Part shown: in pieces, positions 1-8,428 of the stretch
Position numbering within the stretch: position 1 is the first letter of the stretch
How the letters are laid out: every line of letters starts with the position of its first letter
Source: Leisingera caerulea DSM 24564
Lineage (GTDB): Bacteria > Pseudomonadota > Alphaproteobacteria > Rhodobacterales > Rhodobacteraceae
Assembly (NCBI RefSeq): GCF_000473325.1
Contig: NZ_AXBI01000020.1
Coordinates: forward strand, 500,458 to 564,457
DNA length: 64,000 nt
Direction of reading: 5' to 3'
Program-made: the position numbers and the translations under genes
Notes under the pieces: model-generated
Database searches by the model: none
Told to the model about the DNA's origin: nothing
What the model saw: the letters and a program-made list of their open reading frames with translations, nothing else

Positions 1-594
1 TGCGGATCGATCGACGCGGTGAACGATCAGCTCCTCCAGGATGCCCGCGAAGGCCGGAAATTCAAGGTGGACATCAAGGTCGCATCGCAGCTGATCGAAG
101 ATTTCCCGAAAGCGATCGTTGAAGTTGCGACCGCGCTCGTCGTCTGCAATGCGGGCTCGGAGAACTCGGTCAGCTATCTCGACGAGATGTACCGGCTGAC
201 CGAGAATGAAAAAGCCATCCTCCGCCACAACCTCAATGGCCCGTCCTCGCGCGGCGCCCCGGTCTGGGTGCTGTTCAAGATCAAGGGCAAGGGTCAGGTG
301 CGCCAGGAGCTTCTGCTGACCCTCGGCCCGGCCGAGCTTTGGGCCTTCTCAACCACCTCGGATGATGTTGCGCTCCGCTCGGAGCTTTACAAGCAGATCG
401 GTCCGAAGGCGACACGCCAGGTCCTGGCAGCCCGGTTCCCGGGCGGCACCGCAGAAGCGGAGATCAAGACCCGCATGGCCCGGATCGAGGAAATGGGCGA
501 GCGCGGCTTGAAGGCAGGACAGACGAATGTGATCAATGACCTCGTGCGGGAGCTGAAGGAGCAGTCCTTCATCATGCAAAAGCCTGCCGGATAA
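1..594 (+). CDS. C-terminal part of a probable IcmB/DotO (TraU)-type VirB4-like ATPase, 5' truncated by the window
   Basis: The frame is open from base 1, so this is the last 197 codons of a longer gene. The segment containing ELWAFSTTSDDVALR, followed by GPKATRQVLAARFPGG, resembles the C-terminal end of VirB4/IcmB-type conjugation ATPases, where a helicase-like arginine finger region is followed by a helical tail. No Walker motifs are visible because they would lie upstream. The call fits the neighbourhood: other type IVB (IncI Tra/Trb, Legionella Dot/Icm) components lie further along. A GTG at 19 could be mistaken for a start, but it has no ribosome binding site and the frame continues upstream. 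Family assignment is moderate; an unrelated helical protein is possible. Confidence 0.55.
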   Translation, partial: CGSIDAVNDQLLQDAREGRKFKVDIKVASQLIEDFPKAIVEVATALVVCNAGSENSVSYLDEMYRLTENEKAILRHNLNGPSSRGAPVWVLFKIKGKGQVRQELLLTLGPAELWAFSTTSDDVALRSELYKQIGPKATRQVLAARFPGGTAEAEIKTRMARIEEMGERGLKAGQTNVINDLVRELKEQSFIMQKPAG

Positions 595-620
595 GCGGTT
601 TCCTACCATCGATCACACAG

Positions 621-645
621 AGCGCGCGGCCCGTCCGCGCGCTTT
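621..645 (+). terminator. Hairpin terminator after the IcmB-like gene
   Basis: A 9-bp perfect stem, AGCGCGCGG (621-629) with CCGCGCGCT (635-643), lies 27 bases after the stop. The T tract is very short (TTT), so it may be a weak or rho-assisted terminator. Confidence 0.5.
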
Positions 646-718
646 GCCGTCCGGGGCGGGGCTTGGGCAGCAAAGCGCGCCGCATCTTTCCGTTGAGCTG
701 CGCCAAGGAAGGTGATAC

Positions 719-742
719 TTTTTCGCAAAACCTTTCTGGATT
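719..742 (+). promoter_or_regulatory. TTTTCGCA box promoter for the 755-4221 gene group
   Basis: TTTTTCGCAAAA at 719-730 lies upstream of ATG 755. The core TTTTCGCA (720-727) is followed after 9 bases by TGGATT (737-742), a weak -10-like hexamer. The same core-to-hexamer spacing recurs at 9012, 28859 and 56450, which is the main argument that it is functional. Confidence 0.5.
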
Positions 743-754
743 GGACGCCTCTCA

Positions 755-1864
755 ATGAACGCGAAAAACTATACAGCCTTTAAGCGGGTCGATTTGCCAA
801 CGCTGCTGGCCTCATCTTCCTTCTTGGTCAGCGGGCTTTTCATGGCTCAGACGTGGATGGACCATGAACGGGTGCGGCTGGCGGCCGAACCGCGGGTGCC
901 CGAGCTGGCGATGGCCGCCTGGCATGAGGTCTCGCACTGGGCCGGCATCCCAGGCCGCCAGGTCGACGTGGCGGGCTATGCGGCACCCGAAGAGGTCCCG
1001 GACGTGCCTGATCTGCCGGTCCTCAACGCCATCACCGTTCCAGACGGGCCGTCCGGCGAAGCCGAGCTTCAGAAAATCGGCGCCACGCTCGCAGCGGCCT
1101 ATGTGTTGCCGCAGGAGAAGGTCGTGGTTGAGATCCCGCGGGCCAAGCCAGCTCCGGAAAAGGCTGTCACCCTATCCGAGGAGATCGGGGGCACGAAGGA
1201 GCGCGCGGGCGCGGCCGGATATGTTCTCGGGGAAGATGGCGCCTCTCCAGAGCTGCGCCTGGCGTGGTCCACGCTCCACCGGGCCAGGATGGCCGAAGAA
1301 AGCGACCTGCAGGAGCCGGATGAGGCTTACTTCCGGCGCGCGGCCGGGGAAATCGGATACGTGCCCGCCGGTTTGGCTCCTGAACAGGTCCGGTCTCTGG
1401 ATGCGCCGGTCGAAGCCGGGGCGGGCGGTCTGGCGGAGGGGCCGGTCACATTCCGGTCCGCAGATCTTCTGGATGTCGATGGGCAGCTGATCCGGCTGGA
1501 TGGTGTCCGCGCGCCGTCTGAGGAGGATGCCTGCCAGACATCTGAGGGCAGTTCTTACGACTGCGCCGGCTGGGCTGTGCGCGGCATGGAGACGATCGTC
1601 GATGGCCGTGAGCTGAAATGCCATCTGACGGACCGTGCGGCCGGTGCGGATGGCGAGGTCTACGGCTGGTGCGACCTGGAACTGCGCAACGGGTCGCGGC
1701 GGGACCTGGCGGAAATCGGCGTGTCGTCGGGGATCCTGATGGTCGAGCACAATGGCGCCGGCATCAGCCCCTACCTGCGTTCCGAGGATAATGCGAAAAA
1801 CAAAGCGCACGGCATTTGGTCTGGCACCTATGTTCCTGCGAAAACCGAAGAGGAAAAAGAGTGA
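755..1864 (+). CDS. Membrane-anchored protein with C-terminal staphylococcal-nuclease-like domain
   Basis: 369 aa. One hydrophobic segment near residues 17-31 (after a charged start) suggests an N-terminal membrane anchor with the rest periplasmic. The last 120 residues read as a thermonuclease (SNase, OB-fold) domain: IRLDGVRAPSEED, paired cysteines at CQTSEGSSYDC, the KCHL and GWC strands, then a terminal ARG/HGIW-type ending NKAHGIWSGTY. The arginine of the first nuclease motif is present, but equivalents of the usual catalytic Glu (after AP) and the second Arg are not evident, so it may bind rather than cut nucleic acid. The middle region is Pro/Ala/Glu rich and looks unstructured. The stop overlaps the GTG of the next gene, implying co-translation. 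The role in conjugation is unknown. Confidence 0.6.
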   Translation: MNAKNYTAFKRVDLPTLLASSSFLVSGLFMAQTWMDHERVRLAAEPRVPELAMAAWHEVSHWAGIPGRQVDVAGYAAPEEVPDVPDLPVLNAITVPDGPSGEAELQKIGATLAAAYVLPQEKVVVEIPRAKPAPEKAVTLSEEIGGTKERAGAAGYVLGEDGASPELRLAWSTLHRARMAEESDLQEPDEAYFRRAAGEIGYVPAGLAPEQVRSLDAPVEAGAGGLAEGPVTFRSADLLDVDGQLIRLDGVRAPSEEDACQTSEGSSYDCAGWAVRGMETIVDGRELKCHLTDRAAGADGEVYGWCDLELRNGSRRDLAEIGVSSGILMVEHNGAGISPYLRSEDNAKNKAHGIWSGTYVPAKTEEEKE

Positions 1865-3312
1865 AATACGGAATTTTCGGAGCGGCGGCCATCGCTCTCA
1901 TGCTGCCCTCCTTCGCGGCCGCGAAAGACGAGCGGGGATTGTTCGGCCTGACGCCGGATGATTTTGCCCGCGGCAGTGCCGTGCAAAGCGCTGATAGCCA
2001 TGTCGCGGCCGCAGTGATCGCCTCAGGCACGGCAACTGGCATTCAATTTTCCGGGTTCAGCCTGCGCGGCGACAGCATGATCCTTGAAGCCGATCGTGTC
2101 GTTGTTAGCCCGGGCGGCCAGGTGAATGTCATCCGGGGAACCGTCAAATCAAAGCATGACGGCAAGGGCATCCTGAGCTTCCAGGACGGCAGCTTTGAAT
2201 CGGCCGTACTCCTGGAAACCCTGATGCTTGAGGACAGCTGCACGCCGTTCGGCGCCGCAAGCCCTGATCAGATGGATCTGGGGGACGCGGAGTTTGCCGA
2301 TCTGGTTTTGCGTGCGCCTGAAGATGTCATGGATGCGGTTGCTGCCGGCACCTCGTCAAACGGACCGGAAGTCATTCGCATCAAGCGTCTCAGCATGTCC
2401 TTCACCGGCCTGACTGATGCGCCATGCTTCATGGTGTCGAGGTTGTCGGCGCATGAGGGGGTGGCAGTGGCCGCTGATGGCTCCATCGGGCGCGTGAGTC
2501 GTGCCGAAGGGCGGGCGAATTTCCTGCCCGGATCCGGCCAGCCGGTTTTCCTGGATGCATCCATGACTGGCGCGGTTGCCTATGGGCCTGATGGCGATGA
2601 GCTGCTTCTGGCAGAAAACGTGACTTACGGCTTCTCGATCGATGAGGGCATCACGGCCGGACTGCAGGCGCTTGCGGAAACTGACCCGGAGGAGGTGGTT
2701 CCGAATATCGTGCAGCTGCTTGCCGACGGGAACTTCGGCTTCCATTACACGGCTTCCGGGCTGCGGATCCCGCTGGGCGAGATGCTCAGCAATTCTCAGC
2801 GCGACCGCATCGGCTCCAACGGCAGCGAGGTTGTCACCGGAGCGGCGGCGATGTCGCTCTCCTCAAAGGCCGATCGCATTCGCCTGGTGGCGAACACGGA
2901 TCTGGAAGGGATGCAGGATGCGCATCTCGACCTGGAAATGGTCATCACGCCAGGGGCGGGCGGGGGCACCGCAATGGCCATGACCGGCGGCCATCCGGCA
3001 GCGGTCATCCTGCCTTACCTTCAGATCGAGGGGCTGGAATTCTCGATTGAAGACCGTGGGATTTGGCAGCTGATCGAGCGCGGCACCGGAAAGCCCGTAT
3101 CGGCGCATGCGGCCGGCCTGGCGGGTTTGGCCGCCATGGCGCCGTCGGAGATCTCCAAACCGGTCATGGAGTGGATCAACGGGATCGCCCGCAACGGCCG
3201 TGGCGGTGTAACCATGAACCCGATCGAGCCGGTGGGTCTCGTTGAGGTGATGATGGGCGCGATGATGAACCCCGGAGGGCTTGGCTCTCTGCTCAGCATC
3301 GAGACCCATTAA
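1861..3312 (+). CDS. Exported protein of unknown function (paralogue-like to the 62533 gene)
   Basis: 483 aa from a GTG at 1861 that overlaps the preceding stop; AGGA at 1851 serves as ribosome binding site, so the longer in-frame start at 1816 is unlikely. A signal peptide (KYGIFGAAAIALMLPSFAAAK) predicts export. The body is a string of short strand-like repeats around residues 45-400 and ends with a helix-breaking IEDRGIW segment followed by a terminal domain. The architecture resembles the exported 485-aa protein at 62533-63990 (both have a GxxLRxD strand near the start and a DRG motif before the C-terminal block). It could belong to the DUF2125-like alphaproteobacterial exported proteins, but I cannot confirm this. 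Confidence 0.6.
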   Translation: MKYGIFGAAAIALMLPSFAAAKDERGLFGLTPDDFARGSAVQSADSHVAAAVIASGTATGIQFSGFSLRGDSMILEADRVVVSPGGQVNVIRGTVKSKHDGKGILSFQDGSFESAVLLETLMLEDSCTPFGAASPDQMDLGDAEFADLVLRAPEDVMDAVAAGTSSNGPEVIRIKRLSMSFTGLTDAPCFMVSRLSAHEGVAVAADGSIGRVSRAEGRANFLPGSGQPVFLDASMTGAVAYGPDGDELLLAENVTYGFSIDEGITAGLQALAETDPEEVVPNIVQLLADGNFGFHYTASGLRIPLGEMLSNSQRDRIGSNGSEVVTGAAAMSLSSKADRIRLVANTDLEGMQDAHLDLEMVITPGAGGGTAMAMTGGHPAAVILPYLQIEGLEFSIEDRGIWQLIERGTGKPVSAHAAGLAGLAAMAPSEISKPVMEWINGIARNGRGGVTMNPIEPVGLVEVMMGAMMNPGGLGSLLSIETH

Positions 3313-3359
3313 CAGACCGGCCTTTCCTGGAAGGGTATAAAGGGGATCTGCGCATCTTG

Positions 3360-3397
3360 GGCGCCAGCTTTCGGGAGATGGAGGCTGGCGCCTTTTC
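3360..3397 (+). terminator. Rho-independent terminator
   Basis: Perfect 9-bp stem GGCGCCAGC (3360-3368) and GCTGGCGCC (3384-3392) followed by TTTT. It closes the 755-3312 unit. Confidence 0.8.
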
Positions 3398-3469
3398 TAT
3401 AGATTGCGCAGCGGGCAGTTCGGTGCCAAACAAGGGCATAGCCCATTGGTAGATTCCGGGACCCGTATT

Positions 3470-3889
3470 ATGCGTCTAAGTTTAGCAGCAGCAGTTTTTC
3501 TGGCATCCATATCCGGCGCCGCCGCCAGCGCGCAAAGCAAGTGTGGTGGTGGCCGCAGCGATGTCCTCTCCGTTCAGGAGTATGACGCGGCCGTCACCCA
3601 GGTTGCCTACTCCAATGGTCTGGAACTCAACGTCCAGCTCAGCAATGAGAGCGGTCGTGACATCCGGATGATTGATGGCAGCATTCTGTTCCAGGACGTG
3701 CTCGGCCGGGACATCATCCGCATTGCAATTGAGCCCGACCAGAAGATCGCAGCCGGCGGATCTGTGAAGCAGGAGGGGCTTTATACAAACACCCGCCTTG
3801 CCGACGTGGCGCCGGAGGATGTCGTGGTGTCGACCTGCGTCCGCGGTCTCGTCTATGCGGACGGCGAAGTGTTCAAGGCGGGCGAATGA
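3470..3889 (+). CDS. Small exported protein, function unknown
   Basis: 139 aa from ATG 3470. The frame extends upstream to 3404, but a classical signal peptide (MRLSLAAAVFLASISGAAASA) begins at 3470, so that start is preferred. The mature part has two cysteines (KCGGG near the new N-terminus and STCVRG near the end) that could form a disulfide, and alternating hydrophobic strands between them, suggesting a beta-sandwich periplasmic domain. Its stop overlaps the start of the next gene by four bases (ATGA), so the two are a pair. No family recognised. Confidence 0.6.
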   Translation: MRLSLAAAVFLASISGAAASAQSKCGGGRSDVLSVQEYDAAVTQVAYSNGLELNVQLSNESGRDIRMIDGSILFQDVLGRDIIRIAIEPDQKIAAGGSVKQEGLYTNTRLADVAPEDVVVSTCVRGLVYADGEVFKAGE

Positions 3890-4221
3890 AAATGCGCAAG
3901 CCGATCTTGGCCATCGCCCTCGCAGTAGCTGCCTCGCAGGCCGCCGCCGAGGGGAATGAGGAGTTCAAGGCTGCCGCAGTCCAGGTGGCGATCGCTGCGA
4001 ACTGCCGGGCCACCTACGGCCAGCACGATCTGTTCGAGGCGGCCTTTTCAAACTTTGAAGCCGTCGCAGAGGAGACGGAGGCCGATCTCTCCGAGCTGGA
4101 GCTCGCTGAGATGAAGCAGAAGCTTTACGACTTTGAGGCCGAACCCGAGGGCAACATGTTCCTCGAAGGGTTCTGCAAGAAGCTGACTGCCCAGCTTCTC
4201 CCCGGATCGGTCAGCGAATAG
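3886..4221 (+). CDS. Small exported helical protein, function unknown
   Basis: 111 aa, translationally coupled to the preceding gene by an ATGA overlap. The N-terminus (MKMRKPILAIALAVAASQAAAE) is a signal peptide. The mature part of about 90 residues is acidic and helical, with cysteines at NCRATYG and FCKKL that could bridge the helices. Pairing with the 3470 product suggests a periplasmic two-protein unit, perhaps an adaptor for the transfer machinery; that is inference from position only. Confidence 0.6.
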   Translation: MKMRKPILAIALAVAASQAAAEGNEEFKAAAVQVAIAANCRATYGQHDLFEAAFSNFEAVAEETEADLSELELAEMKQKLYDFEAEPEGNMFLEGFCKKLTAQLLPGSVSE

Positions 4222-4245
4222 GCAGTAGAGCTGCCCCGACTGGCC

Positions 4246-4842
4246 TCATGCCGCCCGGACCGTGCGTTTGCGGATTGTCTTGTGCATGGATGGGATGTCC
4301 TTCACCGACAGCAGATGCACGCCGGTGCTGCGTGATAGGTCCCGGGCGCTCTTCGTGTAGTGCCCGGTCGTCAGAACTGCAGCTGCCATGACGCGGTAAT
4401 GCGCCTGACCCGCATAGGCCTCCTGGACGGCCCTGTTGCCGACTGCACCGCTATAGCGCTTGCACTGTATGCCAAGGGTCAGCCCGCCGCGGCGCGCAAT
4501 GATGTCCAGGCCCTGGTCGCCGCTGGCGCGCGTCACGCTGGCTCGCCATCCGTGCCGCCGGAGGTTCTCCGCGACCCAGTGCTCGAACAGGTGGCCATTT
4601 CTGGGCGGCCGGGCAGGATTGAAACGCGGCCTGCTGCCGCCAAGTCCTGGCAGGTGTCTGCAGATGCGCACAAGCAGTATGACCGCGCAGGCCACCCCGA
4701 AGATGATCGGAAGCATATCCGGGTGGGGAAGGAGGTTCGGAGCCCAGGTTCCCGCCAGGCGCCACATGAGAAGTCCAGCGAATGCGCAGACTGCCAGCCA
4801 GGCGGCCGTATTCACGAGAGCTCTGATGGCGCGGGAGATCAC
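4246..4842 (-). CDS. Membrane-anchored Mrr-type restriction endonuclease domain protein
   Basis: About 198 aa. Start taken as GTG 4842, which has AGG at a proper distance; a TTG at 4848 is too close to it. Two hydrophobic segments (roughly residues 8-30 and 44-60) are followed by a cytoplasmic Mrr-cat domain of the PD-(D/E)XK fold: GHLFEHWVAENLRRHGW, then GDQGLDIIARR supplying the Asp, and IQCKRYSG supplying the Q-x-K of the active site. The catalytic set is complete. Mrr-like enzymes cleave modified or foreign DNA; with a membrane anchor this one may act on DNA at the envelope. It is convergent with the 3886 gene and has its own box-type promoter at 4894-4916. Confidence 0.75.
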   Translation of the reverse strand: MISRAIRALVNTAAWLAVCAFAGLLMWRLAGTWAPNLLPHPDMLPIIFGVACAVILLVRICRHLPGLGGSRPRFNPARPPRNGHLFEHWVAENLRRHGWRASVTRASGDQGLDIIARRGGLTLGIQCKRYSGAVGNRAVQEAYAGQAHYRVMAAAVLTTGHYTKSARDLSRSTGVHLLSVKDIPSMHKTIRKRTVRAA

Positions 4843-4893
4843 ATTCAAACCTAGAGTGTCCGGGGTTCGGATCTGAGGATCCGGGTTGCGCCC

Positions 4894-4916
4894 AGACTAA
4901 GCGGCTATGCGAAAAA
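4894..4916 (-). promoter_or_regulatory. TTTTCGCA box promoter for the Mrr-type gene
   Basis: Read on the minus strand, TTTTTCGCA (4916-4908) is followed after 8 bases by TAGTCT (4899-4894), a good -10-like hexamer, about 50 bases before the GTG at 4842. Confidence 0.5.
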
Positions 4917-5093
4917 CAGATAGAAATTTGAATAAGAAATCCACAATCCCGGCGGAGGATCAAGTGGGGCTGGCCCTTTGCCCGTTGCATAAATGCACAA
5001 GAGCGGGAGGAAAATGTTTGAAAAACAAATAGGCAAGATATAGAATCCAATAATCACATATGGTTGGATTCCCGAAGAAAACGGAAAGTGCAG

Positions 5094-5633
5094 ATGAACA
5101 CAGGAACTGAAAGCATCGGTCGGGACATGTCACCGAGCACCGGCGCCTGGATGACTGCCTTTCAGATTGATGGGAATGAAGCAGAGTTTTCGCGCCTGCT
5201 TCGCATCCTTTCGGTCAAGCTTGGCGACGTCTACACCAGCAGGCTGCAGCATACGGTAAGCCTGTGCGGAGCGCTTCAGGGCGGCCGTGTGAAAATGATG
5301 CGTCGGGACGCGTCCGGTGTGAGCTTCACGGAGCTTCTGGGGCTGCTGGCTATCGTCAACACCCACGCGCGCCTGGCGCGTGCCAAGGCGGCCCGCATCG
5401 AGGATCCGGGGTTCTACCTGCGCGCGGAAGGCGGGGCGGTGCGCCCTGCCATGCCGCTGGAGCATCTGGCCTTGATCTCAGGCTACCGGGAAGACGAGCT
5501 GCCCTTGCTGCTTGCGCCGCTGATCCATGATGGCGCCATGCGCATCGTCCGCGACAGCAATGGCAACAAGGCCATCCATGCCGCTGACGGCTATGTCGAC
5601 GAGAGCGAAATCCGCCGGTTCATGAAGTTCTGA
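5094..5633 (+). CDS. Hypothetical protein
   Basis: 179 aa from ATG 5094, which has GGAAAG at 5082; the upstream in-frame start at 5064 is only a TTG. No signal peptide or membrane segment. The protein is mainly helical, with a MRRDASGVSFTELLGLLAIVNTHARLARAKAARIEDPGFYL-like block (residues about 70-115) and a C-terminal acidic tail. No catalytic motif was recognised. A 41-codon zinc-binding-type ORF follows after 8 bases and is probably co-transcribed. Confidence 0.55.
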   Translation: MNTGTESIGRDMSPSTGAWMTAFQIDGNEAEFSRLLRILSVKLGDVYTSRLQHTVSLCGALQGGRVKMMRRDASGVSFTELLGLLAIVNTHARLARAKAARIEDPGFYLRAEGGAVRPAMPLEHLALISGYREDELPLLLAPLIHDGAMRIVRDSNGNKAIHAADGYVDESEIRRFMKF

Positions 5634-5641
5634 GGCGGGGC

Positions 5642-5767
5642 ATGTCAACCTGCCGCACATGCGGAACGCCAATCCGGACATCATCGCTTTGGTGCTCTCC
5701 GGAGTGCCAAGCGGTCCGGACCGGCCCGCAGGCCAGCCTGCAGACGGAAAAGAGCCTGACAGAATAG
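5642..5767 (+). CDS. 41-aa putative zinc-binding peptide
   Basis: Short ORF starting 8 bases after the previous stop, with GAGG just upstream. The peptide begins MSTCRTCGTPIRT and continues with LWCSPECQ, giving a CxxC...CxxxC pair typical of treble-clef or zinc-ribbon knuckles (compare CxxCGxPI...CSxxC in small zinc-finger proteins). The four cysteines in so short a frame, the tight spacing and the ribosome binding site argue that it is real. Function unknown; it may bind nucleic acid or the preceding protein. Confidence 0.5.
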   Translation: MSTCRTCGTPIRTSSLWCSPECQAVRTGPQASLQTEKSLTE

Positions 5768-5809
5768 TCTGCCAGGCTCGATTTCATTCGCGTGAGCGGT
5801 ACCGCGGGA

Positions 5810-6016
5810 TCAGACGAGGGACAGATCCACCGCCGAAACCTTGCCGTTCCTGCCGGTTTCCAGCTCGTAGGAAACCTTCTGGCCATCCGGAAGGCTCTGA
5901 ATGCCAGAGCGCTGCAGCGCGCTGATATGGACGAAGACGTCGCTGCCGCCCTCATCCGGCTGAATGAAGCCATACCCTTTGGTTTCGTTGAACCATTTTA
6001 CAGTGCCGGTCGCCAT
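5810..6016 (-). CDS. cspA: CspA-family cold-shock protein
   Basis: 68 aa, full family length. Contains both RNA-binding motifs of the cold-shock domain, KGYGFIQ (RNP1) and VFVHISAL (RNP2), after the usual start [13 protein letters not shown]. Such proteins bind single-stranded RNA or DNA as a five-stranded OB fold and act as RNA chaperones. GGAGAAG lies just upstream of the ATG at 6016. It is a single-gene unit downstream of, and in the same direction as, the PBP1A gene. Plasmid copies of csp genes are common in Rhodobacterales; whether this one is cold-induced cannot be told from sequence. Confidence 0.93.
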   Translation of the reverse strand: MATGTVKWFNETKGYGFIQPDEGGSDVFVHISALQRSGIQSLPDGQKVSYELETGRNGKVSAVDLSLV

Positions 6017-6102
6017 GTCTTCTCCTGAGGTTATCCGGTTTCCGGACGAGCCTGCCCCATTTCCCCGCAGGGCGGCAAGCCCCCGAATTCAAAGCTCTTC
6101 GT

Positions 6103-8421
6103 TTAGCGCAAGAGGTTCAGGAGGTCGCCGTTCCGGTTTTCCGGGATGGGCGCGGCCTCGCGGATTTCCAGCCCGCCCCAAAATCCGGATATTCCGTCCT
6201 CGGCGCCTGCCGGGGAAAGCGGGGGTGCGCTCGCCGCGGCGATCACCTGGCGGGTGCTGCCCGGAGATGTTGAGGCTCCCTGTTCGTGAAGCACCGGCGG
6301 CCAGGCGATCGAAGCGCTGACCGCATCATCCCGCAAGCCATCTTCCCGGATCAGGCCGCGTTCGAGGGCGGTCTTCAGAATATCGGCGGCAATCGGAGCT
6401 GCAGCGCTTCCGCCCGCCATGCGGTTGGGAAGCGGCTTGTTGTCATCCCGTCCGAGCCAGACACCGATCACCAGATGCGGCGTGACCCCCATGAACCAGG
6501 CATCCCGCCAATCCTGCGTTGTCCCGGTCTTTCCTGCGATCGTCACCGGGTGCTTGCCAAAGGCCCGCGAGGCGGTGCCGCGCCGGGTGACGCCGCGCAT
6601 CATGCCCAGAAGGTCTTCGATGGAGCGCCGGCTGGCCACGGGTCCGGGACGGCGGAAATCTTCCTGGAAAGCCACTCCGGTTCCGTCAGTGATCCGGGAA
6701 ACCGCATGCGGCTTGCGCGGCATCCCGTCATTGACGATTGCAGCGTAGCCGGCCGCGAGATCGCGCAGCGTGGTTTCCGAGGTGCCAAGCGCGGCCGAGA
6801 TGTGGCGGTGCATGCCGCCCTCCGGGTAAACCCCGGCCGCCTCCGCCTGGCGCGCCATCGCCTCAACACCAATCCGGTTGATGAGAAAGGCTGCCGCAAG
6901 ATTTGAGCTGCGCTCGAGGCCGCTGTACATCGGGATAAGCCCGGACTGGCTGTGGTCATAATTCCGCGGGCGCCAGGCCACGCCCGAAGCCGAATGCCAG
7001 GTGTGTTCGATGTCCTCAACGGGGCTTTCCGGGCTGAAGCCCGACCGCAGCGCCGCAAGATAGAGGAATGGCTTGATGACGGATCCGGGCTGGCGCTGCG
7101 CGCGTGTCCGGTCGAACTCGCTCAGCCCGGCATCCACGCCGCCAACCGTCGCAAGAAGGCGGCCGGTGCGGGGGTCCAGGATGACGATGGCGCCCTCAAC
7201 CCGGGTTGGGAGCCGGATATCATAGGCCGGTTTGCCGCCGATGTGATCAAGCTGCGCAACCGGAACCAGGTCGCCCGGCGCCGGCGCGTATTCCGGGTGC
7301 GGATCCATGAGCACCACGCCCTGCTGCAGACCCTCACCTTCCACAAAGAGGTCCCAGCCTTGCTCGTTTTCCTCAATGAGGAGGGCGCTGCGATACGGGG
7401 AGCCTGCGGGAAGGGCTGCGCGCAGATCGGCAGGCATACGAATGCCATCCGCCGCAGCGCGCAACTCCGAGACATGCGGCTCAGAGATCCTCCTGGGCGC
7501 AATCACCGGTGAAACCTCCCGGACCGCGTCCGCAAGCGCCTCTTCAGCCAGGTCCTGCCAATCCCTGTCGATGGTGCTCAGGGCAATCCCGTAGTCCGGG
7601 ACAAATTCGCGATCTTCCAGATCCAGCATTGCCGCGCGCTGCTCCCACTGGCTGGCCTCGACAGACAAGTCGGGCGCTATTGCCCGGACCGGTTCATCCA
7701 GAGCGGCAGCCAGGGCGTCCTCATCGATCCAGCCGTGGCGCGACATCACCTTCAGGATCGCATTGCGCCGCTCGCGGGTAATATCCGGATTTTTCCAGGG
7801 GTCAAAAAGCGATGGGCCCTTCAGCATGGCGGCGAGGGTCGCGCTTTCTGCCAGCGAGAACTCAGCCCAGCTCTTGCCGAACCAGACTTCGGGGGCCCGC
7901 ATGACGCCCGTCAGCCCGCGCCCGTACCAGGCGCTCTGCAAATAGCGCCGCAGGATCTCCTGGTGGCTGAATTTCTGATGGGCCCGCACCGCCGACATGG
8001 CCTCGGTCAGCTTGCGCCCCAAGCTTCTCTCATTCCCAACAAGGGTGTTCTTCACCATCTGCTGACTGATCGTCGACCCGCCGCGGAGATTACCGCCAAG
8101 AGTATCGAGCGCGGCGGCAGCGATGCCGGCCGGATCAACACCGGTATGCTCGAGGAAGCGTTCGTCTTCAGCTGCAATCACCGCATTCAGGAAGTCTTCG
8201 GGAAGCTTGCCCATCTCGACCGGCACCGGACGGGATGTGATCACCTGGCCAATCGGCTCATCCTTCCCTGAATGGATGCGGATGACATACCCGGGCCGGG
8301 CCTCAGGTGTCACATCAACCGGCATCCGGCCCGGAAGAGACAAGGAACCCATCGGGCTTGTCATCAGGGTCCCCGCCACAGCAACAGCGAGATTTGTCAG
8401 GGAATAGAGACCTGCAGGCAT
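6103..8421 (-). CDS. Penicillin-binding protein 1A family (bifunctional transglycosylase/transpeptidase)
   Basis: 772 aa from ATG 8421. An N-terminal membrane segment (residues about 5-25) precedes a GT51 glycosyltransferase domain with AAEDERFLEHTGVD (catalytic Glu about 85) and GGSTISQQMVKN (about 114-125). The transpeptidase domain has all three motifs: SVIK (Ser447-Lys450), SSN (505-507) and KTGT (631-634). Both activities therefore look intact. It would polymerise and cross-link peptidoglycan in the periplasm. The gene starts 7 bases after the stop of a ribbon-helix-helix protein gene, so the two form an operon. On a conjugative element it may rebuild or remodel the wall around the transfer channel, or take the place of the PilT transglycosylase usually found with IncI pili; both are inference. 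Confidence 0.93.
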   Translation of the reverse strand: MPAGLYSLTNLAVAVAGTLMTSPMGSLSLPGRMPVDVTPEARPGYVIRIHSGKDEPIGQVITSRPVPVEMGKLPEDFLNAVIAAEDERFLEHTGVDPAGIAAAALDTLGGNLRGGSTISQQMVKNTLVGNERSLGRKLTEAMSAVRAHQKFSHQEILRRYLQSAWYGRGLTGVMRAPEVWFGKSWAEFSLAESATLAAMLKGPSLFDPWKNPDITRERRNAILKVMSRHGWIDEDALAAALDEPVRAIAPDLSVEASQWEQRAAMLDLEDREFVPDYGIALSTIDRDWQDLAEEALADAVREVSPVIAPRRISEPHVSELRAAADGIRMPADLRAALPAGSPYRSALLIEENEQGWDLFVEGEGLQQGVVLMDPHPEYAPAPGDLVPVAQLDHIGGKPAYDIRLPTRVEGAIVILDPRTGRLLATVGGVDAGLSEFDRTRAQRQPGSVIKPFLYLAALRSGFSPESPVEDIEHTWHSASGVAWRPRNYDHSQSGLIPMYSGLERSSNLAAAFLINRIGVEAMARQAEAAGVYPEGGMHRHISAALGTSETTLRDLAAGYAAIVNDGMPRKPHAVSRITDGTGVAFQEDFRRPGPVASRRSIEDLLGMMRGVTRRGTASRAFGKHPVTIAGKTGTTQDWRDAWFMGVTPHLVIGVWLGRDDNKPLPNRMAGGSAAAPIAADILKTALERGLIREDGLRDDAVSASIAWPPVLHEQGASTSPGSTRQVIAAASAPPLSPAGAEDGISGFWGGLEIREAAPIPENRNGDLLNLLR

Positions 8422-8428
8422 ATTTTGC

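Noticed and set aside
1792-1846. Two TGCGAAAA words inside the SNase-like gene near the 1861 start
   Set aside because: Both encode ordinary Ala-Lys codons and no -10 element lies in position, so I do not call a promoter; likewise copies at 15530, 33146, 33628, 42639, 44834, 48595, 52977 and 62371.
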